From positions 1 through 25,000 of the forward strand of contig JADDIW010000121.1 of the NCBI GenBank assembly GCA_018136815.1: a DNA stretch of 25,000 nucleotides, in the 5' to 3' direction. Source of the stretch: Isochrysis galbana. Its lineage: Eukaryota; Haptophyta; Isochrysidales; Isochrysidaceae. This document shows, piece by piece, positions 17,529 to 25,000 of the stretch. Positions within the stretch are counted from its first letter, which is position 1. Each line of letters opens with the position of its first letter. The notes under the pieces were generated by a model, which had not been told where the DNA came from, did not search any database, and was given only the letters and a program-made list of their open reading frames with translations. The translations under genes and the position numbers were made by a program.

Positions 17529-19931
17529 CTATGCCGACTTCGTCTCGGCCGCAATCGGCGAGCTGAGGGCTTGCCAAAGGAAGTTGTAGGAGAGAGCCCA
17601 CATGTAAGCGCGCTGCTTGTTGTCAGCGGCGCCACCATGCCCTCCCTCGATGTTCTCCCAATAGAAGACGTTGCTTGGCCCCCCACCCAAGGGCGCGGGC
17701 GTCTCGTCGAGTAAGGCCTTGACCATCTTTCGAGCGTGACCCGGGTGGACACGGTCGTCCTTGGTGGACGTTGTGAAAAGGACTCGAGGGCATCCGCCCC
17801 AGTCCGTGCCCGTTCCGTCCCCATTTTTGCCTAGACAAGTTTCGCCCCGCAGACGATGGTACGGTGAGATAGAGGCGAGATGGCTTTCCCAGACCCCGGG
17901 CTCGTCCGGGTTGCCGTACTCCTCCATCCATGAGGCGCCCGCCAGAAGCTTGTGGTAGCGCTGCATATCTAGGAGCGGGACCTGGCACACGACGGCACCA
18001 AAGAGGGAGCGCCCACGTCGAGTGATCATGTTGCCGGTGAGGAGGCCACCATTTGAGCCGCCAATGCAACCGAGCCGCTCTGGAACGCAGACACCACGTG
18101 CGATCAGGTCACCCGCCACAGCCTCGAAGTCCTCGTACGCGCAGTGCCGCTTCTCGCGAAGGGCCGCCTGATGCCAACGGGGGCCATACTCACCGCCACC
18201 GCGGATGTTTGCGATCACCTTGACACCGCCCCGAGATAGCCACGCCGCGCCGACAGCGCCCGAGTAGACGGGCGTCAGGCTTATCTCAAAGCCACCGTAG
18301 CCGTCGAGCAGCGTCGGATTGGAGCCGTCCAGCACCATGTCCTTGCGCGCAATCTCGAAGTAGGGCACTCGCGTCCCATCCTTGGAAGTGGCGAAGTGTT
18401 GCGTCACCGTGTACGGCGAGGCATCGAACATGTGCGGCAAGGCCTTGAACGGCTGGCGTTTAGTGCACCCGTCCGTCGCCGAGGCGAGCTCCAGGGTCGA
18501 CGGCGAGAGGAAGCCGGAGCGTGTCAGCCACACATCGTCCGAGTCTTCCGGCCAAACGGCACGGACATTCACCGTCTCTCCCACTGGGATGTTGCTTCCC
18601 GTCGGCAGCTCCTCCTTGTACCACGCGCCGCCACCGGGAGCGGCGCCCTTCTCAAAGCGGTAGAAGGAGAGCGAGGTGCGCACGTGCTCGGCCGTCTTAA
18701 GCACGATGTAGTTGCTGGTCCGAGAGTAGCTCTGCAGCGAGTTGGAGCCCGCCGGATCGGGCTCGAACAACACAGTTGCCTCCGACCAGTCCTCGTCGAG
18801 CACAGCTTTGAGCGGCGCAGTCAGGAGTGTGCCCGCCGCAAACTCGCGACCAGCCTTGGGCGGCGACCACGCAGAGCGGAGCAAGAGGGTTGCCTGGTCG
18901 CCAAAGGTGCCGACGGTCGTGTCGTCCGGTACAGGCACCTTGCGGAACGGCGTCTCGTCCTGGTCGGCCGTCTTGCTGAGGTCTGGTGAGCGGTACCACT
19001 GCTCAGTCGCATAGAAGGATATGGCCCGCAGGCGGAACTCGTGCACGTGACCGCGATCGTGGTAGACGTACTGGGAACCGGAAATATCGCTCTGCTCGAC
19101 CTCGAAGACAGTGGTGGCCTCCGAGAGCGGCGTGCCGCGCCTCCACGACTTGACGATGCGAGGGTACCCTGAGTCAGTCAAGCTCGCGCCATCGCCATCG
19201 AAGTCAGTGCCAATGAGCACCTCGTCTCGTGTGCGGTACGCCACGTCGCACTTGGCCGGAGCGGAGGTCTCGAAGCCCCCCTCAACGAAGCATTTGTTGA
19301 CGAGATCGAATTCGCGCGCCACATGGGCGTCTGTGCCTCCTGGCGAGAGGAAGAGCAGCACACGGTCCCAAGCTGAGTTGGGGCCCTCGTCGAGGGCGTC
19401 GTACCCGTGCCACACCCACTCCTCGCCCTCACGGCGACCCTCGTGCGCGTTAAGCGCATCGAGCGAGAGCACTTCCTCCCATTCGGGCGACTGATCGCGA
19501 TACGATGAGAGCGACGTACGGCGCCACACGCCGCGCTTGTTCTGCGCATCCTGCCAAAAGTTGTAGTGCACACGTGCCGCATCATCGCCGGTCTTGCCGC
19601 CAATGCGTCCTACGTGTGGGATCTTGTCTTTGGAGTCGGCGATGGCGAGTATCTTGGCGTACGCGTCGGACTGCTCGGGATCTCCCACTTCGGCCACGGT
19701 ACGCTCGTTCTGCTCGCGGCACCACGCGAGCGGCCGCTCCCCCTCAATCTCCTCCAGCCAGATGTGAGGGTCTGCCGCCACATGCGCAGCGGCGGCGGTG
19801 ACGGCGGCGGTGGCGTGCGAAGTACCGTGTGTCGCGCTTGGCGGCTGGCGCCCCGAGGCAGAGAGTGCGTGGGCTGAGGAGGAGAGAGCGGCCATGCCGG
19901 CGGTCAGCCGGCAGAGCCGTGCCGCGCGCAT
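17529..19931 (-). CDS. Prolyl oligopeptidase family serine peptidase (S9A)
   Basis: Single-exon frame of 800 aa. A Ser/Ala-rich presequence with three Arg in the first ten residues and no acidic residue before D54 suggests import into an organelle. The mature part starts near DPHIWLEEIEGERPLAW and covers the N-terminal propeller (about 54-510). The alpha/beta-hydrolase domain follows (about 510-790). The catalytic triad is visible: S626 in GGSNGG (624-629), D726 in DDRVHPGHARKM and H765 in EGGHGG. The stretches YGGFEISLTP, NIRGGGEYGPRWHQA and CQVPLLDMQRYHKLLAG closely match what I know of bacterial S9 family members. The family cleaves short peptides after proline or related residues. A Gly/Cys-rich insert at about 697-714 (GETCLGKNGDG...) is unusual. 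The lack of introns and the bacterial-like sequence suggest gene transfer. Confidence 0.93.
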   Translation of the reverse strand: MRAARLCRLTAGMAALSSSAHALSASGRQPPSATHGTSHATAAVTAAAAHVAADPHIWLEEIEGERPLAWCREQNERTVAEVGDPEQSDAYAKILAIADSKDKIPHVGRIGGKTGDDAARVHYNFWQDAQNKRGVWRRTSLSSYRDQSPEWEEVLSLDALNAHEGRREGEEWVWHGYDALDEGPNSAWDRVLLFLSPGGTDAHVAREFDLVNKCFVEGGFETSAPAKCDVAYRTRDEVLIGTDFDGDGASLTDSGYPRIVKSWRRGTPLSEATTVFEVEQSDISGSQYVYHDRGHVHEFRLRAISFYATEQWYRSPDLSKTADQDETPFRKVPVPDDTTVGTFGDQATLLLRSAWSPPKAGREFAAGTLLTAPLKAVLDEDWSEATVLFEPDPAGSNSLQSYSRTSNYIVLKTAEHVRTSLSFYRFEKGAAPGGGAWYKEELPTGSNIPVGETVNVRAVWPEDSDDVWLTRSGFLSPSTLELASATDGCTKRQPFKALPHMFDASPYTVTQHFATSKDGTRVPYFEIARKDMVLDGSNPTLLDGYGGFEISLTPVYSGAVGAAWLSRGGVKVIANIRGGGEYGPRWHQAALREKRHCAYEDFEAVAGDLIARGVCVPERLGCIGGSNGGLLTGNMITRRGRSLFGAVVCQVPLLDMQRYHKLLAGASWMEEYGNPDEPGVWESHLASISPYHRLRGETCLGKNGDGTGTDWGGCPRVLFTTSTKDDRVHPGHARKMVKALLDETPAPLGGGPSNVFYWENIEGGHGGAADNKQRAYMWALSYNFLWQALSSPIAAETKSA

Positions 19932-20141
19932 CGGGGGCCCGCGGGGGTGGGGGGAAGGGGAGGCGGGGGAAGGGGGGACTAGATGAGCAGGGAGAAGTTG
20001 AAGTCTTTTTTTAGTCTGTCTTTTTTTAGACTGGGGGAGGCCGGGCGCGGGGGGGAGGAAGGGGGGGCGGCCGGGGAGGCGGCGGCGGTGGGGGGGTCTC
20101 TCTGCTCGTGCGTGTGTACTTTACTCGTACACTTCATGTAG

Positions 20142-20159
20142 GAGTACTCTAGAGTACTC
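20142..20159. repeat. 18-bp perfect palindrome
   Basis: GAGTACTCTAGAGTACTC reads the same on both strands. Several further TACTC units follow immediately (to about 20176). Confidence 0.9.
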
Positions 20160-20402
20160 TACTTTACTCTACTCTACAAAGGAATGTTTGTACAGACTGT
20201 GTCTGTTCACACATCTCTCCCTTCTTGTGGAGTGTACACACCTGGGAACAGCCTGGTTTCTTTTGTTTTCGCATCGATCGATCCCTCGTAAACACTGCGA
20301 ACACTGATCCAGAATGCTCGCGCGAGGGGTACAGGCGTACTCGTAGCTCCCGGCATTTGTAGAGCACTCCTACTTTACCGTGGGTTCCCTACTCTGCTGC
20401 TC

Positions 20403-20433
20403 TACTCTACTCCTACTCTAGAGGAGTAGAGTA
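20403..20433. repeat. Inverted repeat with 12-bp arms and 7-nt loop
   Basis: TACTCTACTCCT is followed by ACTCTAG and then AGGAGTAGAGTA, the exact reverse complement of the first arm. It lies about 175 bp upstream of the RING gene start. Confidence 0.9.
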
Positions 20434-20608
20434 TTTGTTATGACATGATTTTGGCCTCCGCCCCCCGACCGCAACGGACAACGGACGCGGCGCGGCGCGG
20501 CCCGCTCCCTTGCTCTCCGCCTGATCTCTCTCTCCTTCTCCCTCCCTTGCTCCCCCCCTCCCCCGCTCCCTCGCTTCCCTCCCTTTCACTGCCTGACCCT
20601 TCGCTTGC

Positions 20609-22453
20609 ATGCCACCTGCCTCGCATCGGGGCCAGCCTATGACTGGGCGCGCCGAGCTCGCTGGCTCCGCTCCTTTCCTCATGAAGGATATCAGCAGATT
20701 ATACGAGTTCCGACCATTCGGCGAACCGACACCAAACCGCGAGCCCCGCGCTGCAGGCGTCACCCCGACGCCTCCGAGTCCCCGTTCATCGCTGCGGGAG
20801 GAGTATGAGCCGTTAGGCGATGAGCTCACACCGAAGCACATGGTTGCCGGCTACGTCTTTCATCGTCCCGAGGCGATGCCGCGGCCAGCGTCGCGCTGGC
20901 GGTCAGAGCGCGACTCGCCGCGCACGGCGCTCGAGGCGGCAACATGGCAACGCTCGGGCCTAGCGAAGCATGACCCACAACTGATCAGCGATATGCTGCC
21001 CATGCTCACGCACACGCCGATGCACTCGCTCCCCGACGAGGCTGCCGAGGTTAGTGTGGCGGACTTTGATGAGCTGGTAAGCGCTGCTGCGGACGACGCG
21101 GCAGAGGCCGAGAGAGAACTGCTGCATTCCAGTATGGGGGAAGGCAATGGCGATGCAGGCGAGGAGACCGTGCAGATGTCGAGCTCGGACTACGTCGAAG
21201 TCGCGATGGACGACGCTAAGCTCAATCAGCCCGAGCTGCAGATGGTGGACCGTGTGGCTGGTGAGCTTGCAACGGAAGTTATGTCTGCTCTTGAGGATCC
21301 AGTGCTCGAGGGAGCTCCCGAGGCGACGGCTATCAGAACCGAACCCGCGTCGCAGTCACCGCTCGCCCGGCCTGAGGCAGACCTCGAGCGTCGCACCCGG
21401 CTTCTCACGCAGATCTTCCAGCAAAAGCTCAAGGAGTACATGGTGTCGGTGCGTGTGCAGAGCGATAGGGTGACGCGTGAGCACAGCAAGACCGTACGCG
21501 CGCTGCGCGAGCGGTACGAGCTGCATCTTGCCAAAGCAGTCTACAAGGTGCGTGAGGTGATGAGTGCAAATCGGGATGCGATGGCGCTCATCACACACTG
21601 CCAAAAGCTGGAGGCAGAGAAGGAGCGCCTCCGTGCAGAGACGATGGCAGCCATTAGAGATCTACGGAACGAACAGCGTGAACGGCAGCGCATGGCAAAA
21701 TATGCCGAGGGGCTTGAGGCCGAGCTTACCTCCAAAGACGAGGCGGTAGAGAAGTATCGTAAACTGCTAAAGGAGGAGCAGGATAGGGCACCGCCTCCTG
21801 TGGATAGGTCTGGGGTCAAAGCCAAGAAGGACTTGGAGTTGATGCATCAAGAGATGGCTGGACTGCGCAAGACCAACAGCACAATGGAGGCCAAGATCAA
21901 GACGACGAGCTCTGCGCTAGCCGCCTCACGCGAGGCCCACGAGGCGACGAAGCGAGCCTTAGAATCAGAACGTCGCTTGCGCCAGACGATAGAAGGTAAG
22001 CATGCGACTGCGATGGCGCAGATTGACGCTGTGGAGGTGTCGCTTGTGTCCGCTAAGGCTGCCATGGGCAAGGTTCAGCGCTTCTTGGAGCGGATGCGTG
22101 GCGACCTGGACATGGACACATCTTGCATCTGCTGCCTGGACGAACTCCGAGAATCGACTGTTCTCGTGCCGTGCGGACACTCTGTCTGCCGCGAGTGCAT
22201 TCGCCGCATGGAAGCCAAGAGCAGCAAGTCCGCCTTGGGGCACGACATGTTTTGCCCGGTGTGCAAGAAGAATGCTGATGAGGAGGACAGTGACGACGAC
22301 GACGACATCCTGCAACCATCGGAGCCGTTTCCCAACACAATGTTGGACACGATCCTCTCGAGGTTGCGGCTTAAGTCGCAGGATATTTCCAGTCTGCTCT
22401 TTTCCTTGGACGAGCTCACAGCGCACATGGAGATCCAGCGCGAGGAGACTTGA
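20609..22453 (+). CDS. Coiled-coil RING-finger protein, likely E3 ubiquitin ligase
   Basis: Single-exon frame of 614 aa. The N-terminal third is Pro/Arg/Ala/Glu-rich and looks disordered, with an acidic Ala/Glu stretch at about 140-180. A long charged helix region rich in Lys, Arg, Glu and Gln (about 255-495) should form coiled coils. A C3HC4 RING follows near the C-terminus with all eight ligands in order: C506, C509, C522, H524, C527, C530, C549 and C552 (CICC, PCGHSVCREC, FCPVC). An acidic run DEEDSDDDDD comes next, then a short conserved-looking tail. From family knowledge, such proteins transfer ubiquitin from an E2 to a substrate, and the coiled coil gives dimerisation or target binding. 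No specific ortholog is recognised. Later in-frame ATGs (residues 11 and 25) are alternative starts. Confidence 0.85.
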   Translation: MPPASHRGQPMTGRAELAGSAPFLMKDISRLYEFRPFGEPTPNREPRAAGVTPTPPSPRSSLREEYEPLGDELTPKHMVAGYVFHRPEAMPRPASRWRSERDSPRTALEAATWQRSGLAKHDPQLISDMLPMLTHTPMHSLPDEAAEVSVADFDELVSAAADDAAEAERELLHSSMGEGNGDAGEETVQMSSSDYVEVAMDDAKLNQPELQMVDRVAGELATEVMSALEDPVLEGAPEATAIRTEPASQSPLARPEADLERRTRLLTQIFQQKLKEYMVSVRVQSDRVTREHSKTVRALRERYELHLAKAVYKVREVMSANRDAMALITHCQKLEAEKERLRAETMAAIRDLRNEQRERQRMAKYAEGLEAELTSKDEAVEKYRKLLKEEQDRAPPPVDRSGVKAKKDLELMHQEMAGLRKTNSTMEAKIKTTSSALAASREAHEATKRALESERRLRQTIEGKHATAMAQIDAVEVSLVSAKAAMGKVQRFLERMRGDLDMDTSCICCLDELRESTVLVPCGHSVCRECIRRMEAKSSKSALGHDMFCPVCKKNADEEDSDDDDDILQPSEPFPNTMLDTILSRLRLKSQDISSLLFSLDELTAHMEIQREET

Positions 22454-22717
22454 ATGGTCGGCAGGTACATTTCTCCGAGCCGTATTGTCATGTGATGAGA
22501 TTGTTGCCTTTATGTTGTTTTCTTGGTTGCTCGCTGAGTACGGGGGAGTGTGCTCTTTATCCCAACCGGAAGGGGCAATCTGTAATCTGAATCTGCAATC
22601 CGTTAAGTGCATTTTCTTCATTTTCTTTGCTCCCCCCCAGTGGCACGCCCAAGATCGTCGCATGCTTGCTGCTTTTCAGCCACTTGAATTGTCAGGAATG
22701 GGGCCTTTCATTTCATC

Positions 22718-22980
22718 GATAATAAAATAACTGAGCATTAGTACCACTACTCTCACTAGCCCGGTACTAACGTACTAACACGACAACCCTCAGCGCACCT
22801 GCCCGTACGCCTCGGCGCATGCTTCTGCCACAGATACATACACATATGCACCCCTCCACATCTCCCCCCTCGCAGACCCCCGGCTCCCATTCTAATTCCC
22901 CACACGTTAAAATGAGGGAAACCCCAGTAAGGCGAAGCGACCTACGTCGAGCACCGGGGGGGCGGGGGGGGGGGGGGGGA
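22718..22980 (+). repeat. Direct repeat copy 1 (~260 bp)
   Basis: It begins near ATAAAATAACTGAGCATTAG and ends in a G-rich block after GAGCACCGGGGG. Copy 2 starts about 280 bp further on. The two copies share CTGAGCATTAGTACCACTAC, the block around CACAGATACATACAC, and GCACCCCTCCACATCTCCC, with scattered substitutions and small indels. Confidence 0.9.
22721..22726 (+). terminator. Possible polyadenylation signal of the RING gene
   Basis: AATAAA occurs 268 nt after the stop codon in an AT-rich patch. It also lies at the left edge of a repeated segment, so it could be a repeat-borne coincidence. The organism's own signal is not known. Confidence 0.3.
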
Positions 22981-22999
22981 ATCCTGCCTAAAGCTATAA

Positions 23000-23262
23000 T
23001 GATAATCTAACTGAGCATTAGTACCACTACTCTCACTAGCCCGGTACTATCACGACAGCCCTCAGCGCACTTGCCCGTACACCTTGGCGCGTGCTGTTGT
23101 CACAGATACATACACCTATGCACCCCTCCACATCTCCCCCCTCGCAGGCCCCCGGCTCCCACTCTAACTCCCCACAAGTTAAAATGAGGGAAAACCCATT
23201 GAGGCGGACCGACCTACGTCGGGCGACTCTCCGGGAAAAAGCACCGGGGGGGGGGGGGAGGA
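23000..23262 (+). repeat. Direct repeat copy 2 (~260 bp)
   Basis: Same order of blocks as copy 1. It differs by a short deletion after CCCGGTACTA and an extra segment, GGCGACTCTCCGGGAAAAA, before GCACCGGGGG. The 20 bp separating the copies includes CCTAAAGCTATAAT. A related sequence, GAATCCTGCCTAAAGCC, returns at about 23555. Confidence 0.9.
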
Positions 23263-23278
23263 ACCTCTCGTCAAAAAA

Positions 23279-23410
23279 GGAGAACGGCCGCCTTACCAGC
23301 TCACGCCGCGAGCACCTTACACCTTACCAGCTCACGCCGCGAGCAGTCCTCGAGAAATAAGCAACTGCGCCCCGAGTATACCTGCCGCGCCTCTCGCCGC
23401 TTCCCTTCCG
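23279..23410 (+). repeat. Second repeat family, copy A, with internal 24-bp duplication
   Basis: It starts near GGAGAACGGCCGCCTTACC. The 24-mer beginning CCTTACCAGCTCACG occurs perfectly at 23291-23314 and 23322-23345. It continues with GTCCTCGAGAAATAAGCAACTGCG. A diverged copy lies at about 23586-23720. Confidence 0.75.
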
Positions 23411-23585
23411 TCCCCTCTGTTCCCATCTGAGGTAGTGGTAACCTCGGATCCGTCAGAGGTTGATTGTACGGGCCAACCCCGGGGGGCCGGGGGTGTCCGC
23501 GATGGAGAGGGGGGGCCGCGAGGCCCCCATTGACCCCCACTTATAAAAGTAGTTGAATCCTGCCTAAAGCCTAAAGCTAAACCAA

Positions 23586-23720
23586 GAAGAACGGCCCTTA
23601 CCTGCTCGCGCCGTGAGCGGTCCTCGAGAAGTAAATGACTGCGACTCGAGTAGCCTGCGCCACCTGGGATACTCTCTCTCCTCGCCCTTGAGCCACTCCC
23701 TTCTCGTCTCCCTCCTGTTG
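23586..23720 (+). repeat. Second repeat family, copy B (diverged)
   Basis: It shares GAACGGCC, CTTACC, GGTCCTCGAGAA, GTAA and a CT-rich tail with copy A in the same order. It lacks the 24-bp internal duplication. Confidence 0.7.
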
Positions 23721-24867
23721 CCAGCCGCCGTTTGGCCGATGTATGTGCAAGAAGAATACCCCCCGCGCAGCCGACAGGCGACGCGCCGCGCGCCGCAAAA
23801 GAGCGGCGACAGATGAAAAGGACTCGAAGAGCGGGGACCGAGACCCCCCGTGGACACGGTAAGACATAAAAATCTTGAAGATGTCCGCTAAGCTAATATT
23901 CTACTCACACCCTCCCGTGGTCACGTCGACATCGCCTTTTACCCTCACCTCTACTCCCCCTTCCCCTGTTCCCGCTGCCCCCCTCGGTCCTTTTCCTTCG
24001 GCGTCGGGGGGTCGGCCCGTGTATGTACACTACTTCGCGTTCGGGCCTCGGGCCTCTCGTTGGGGGGAGGGGTGGGGCAGGCCTATTTGCGTTGGCTTTT
24101 GGTGTCCAAGGGCAGTGTTCGCCCTCGTGTGGGGGCCCGGCCTTTCGGCGGCACGGTAAGACATAAGACATATAATATGCAACAGGCGGTTAGTAAACCG
24201 TTTAGCGTTTACGTTTGTCTGCCACAGGAACAACCAACAACAGGTCTGCCCCAGCCCGCCCCTTGCCCTTACACTTGGCCTGACGTAGTGCACGCGGATC
24301 CCGCCCCCCCCCCAGATAACAAAGACAAAGGAATGAAGGATGAAGGGGGTAGTGTAAAGGGTGTGAGCGTTATGGTATAGATATATATAGGATATAGGCG
24401 ATGGCGTGAGTTAGTACCGTGAGTGCGTGGTCCTTTATAGCTAGCGGTAGTAGTAGGCTGGGGTCAGGATTTCGAAAATTTCTTTCGATATTTGGGGGGC
24501 TCGCCGGGGGAAATTTCGTTCGAAATTTCTCGAAATTTGGGGGGTCGGGGGACTAAAGATGCGATACCAAGGGGGGGGGGGGGCGGGGGGGAGCGGGGGG
24601 GGGAGGGGGAGCGCGCGAACCCGTGGCGCGAAATCCGAGCGCTCCCCTTGCCCCTCCGCCCAGAGACCCCTCCCCCCCTCCCCCTCAAGATGGAGCGGGA
24701 ACAGAGGCAGAGGCAGAGGCGCGCTGCCCACTCGCCGGGGGACACAACGGCAGCGCCATTCGTTGATTTGTTGTATGGACCTCGGCTCGCCTCAGTGTCG
24801 AGTGGGCACAAGTGCTGGCGCAAGCGAGGCCTGAAGCGAGCGAGGCCGAAGCGAGCGAGGCCGATGA
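23721..24867. other. Repeat-rich intergenic DNA
   Basis: No gene is recognised. ACGGTAAGACATAA occurs at about 23856-23869 and again near 24153-24166. An AT-rich unit of the type CGAAATTTCTCGAAATTTGG ends in GGGGGG at 24521-24547. A diverged copy lies at 24473-24503. Poly-G blocks fill about 24570-24612. A tandem AAGCGAGCGAGGCCG unit occurs near 24833-24862. Confidence 0.6.
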
Positions 24868-25000
24868 GGAGGGGGGGGAGCCCCAAATTCTGCCTCGTGT
24901 GAGCGTGTCTTTTCCGTTTTGAAGTGCATGTTTGGTGACAACCAGATGCAGACCTATTCCGATCAGTTGGAGTGCGGCTTGATGTTACGTTACAACAAGC
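24868..25000 (+). pseudogene. Partial hAT-transposase-like C-terminal dimerisation region
   Basis: The frame is open from 24868, after a TGA at 24865, to the window end. It reads PNSASCERVFSVLKCMFG, then DNQMQTYSDQLECGLM and LRYNK. From family knowledge, the pattern P(S/N)SA..ERVFS is the start of the hAT C-terminal dimerisation domain and of related BED/hAT-like proteins abundant in algal and animal genomes. The sequence before it (Gly-rich, from a G run) does not look like transposase. So either an intron ends near the G run or this is a broken copy. The rest of the domain lies outside the window. Whether it is intact cannot be judged. Confidence 0.55.

Larger units (their letters stand above)
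19932..20608. promoter_or_regulatory. Divergent promoter region between the S9 peptidase and RING genes
   Basis: This is 677 bp between two divergent start codons. The peptidase side (19940-20100) is G/A-rich on the + strand. The RING side (20520-20600) is C/T-rich on the + strand. Both are therefore pyrimidine-rich on their own coding strand. The middle contains repeated TACTC/GAGTA motifs. They include an 18-bp perfect palindrome, GAGTACTCTAGAGTACTC at 20142-20159, and an inverted repeat with 12-bp arms at 20403-20414 and 20422-20433. A regulatory role is inferred from position. Confidence 0.5.

Noticed and set aside
22718..23720. CRISPR-like array
   Set aside because: Repeats are ~260 bp and only two per family, with no short repeat-spacer pattern, in a eukaryotic context.

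Overview
This is nuclear DNA from a GC-rich, flagellated unicellular eukaryote, probably a microalga. Several genes contain short GT-AG introns (84-238 nt). Long CT/GA microsatellites and poly-G runs lie between genes. One gene is a near full-length BBS2, a BBSome subunit found in organisms with cilia. Haptophyte-like algae fit this style of genome, but nothing seen here fixes the lineage.

Layout from left to right. Positions 1-1028 are pyrimidine-rich and then purine-rich low-complexity DNA leading into a two-exon (perhaps three-exon) gene for a membrane-anchored, degenerate Rab-like GTPase (1029-2224, +). After a 1.7 kb gap comes BBS2 on the minus strand (3890-6688, five exons, 713 aa reconstructed), with a large CT/GA microsatellite upstream of its start. 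About 1.7 kb without a convincing gene precedes a two-exon METTL21/23-type lysine methyltransferase (8802-9600, +). A 917-bp element with 60-bp terminal inverted repeats (9998-10914) and no transposase follows.

The centre holds an intronless 1165-aa gene on the minus strand (11394-14891). It encodes a presumed organelle-targeted, membrane-anchored CAMK/CDPK-type kinase that carries a centrin-like EF-hand pair and four cyclic-nucleotide-binding (CNB) folds after the kinase. This is the most unusual protein in the window. Next is 2.6 kb of repeat-derived intergenic DNA, including a diverged relative of part of the 9998-10914 element. Then comes an intronless, bacterial-like prolyl oligopeptidase (17529-19931, -) with a presequence. 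It is divergent from a coiled-coil RING E3 ligase gene (20609-22453, +). The roughly 680 bp between those two starts contains palindromes built from TACTC/GAGTA.

The right end (22718-25000) is repeat-dense. It has two adjacent ~260-bp direct repeats, a second diverged repeat family, poly-G blocks, and at the very edge the beginning of a hAT-transposase-like C-terminal region that runs out of the window.

The genes do not form an obvious pathway. BBS2 acts in ciliary trafficking. The kinase, protease, methyltransferase and E3 ligase are regulatory or housekeeping functions with no visible functional link. All exon structures are my own reading of splice sites and protein similarity from memory, without transcripts or database searches.
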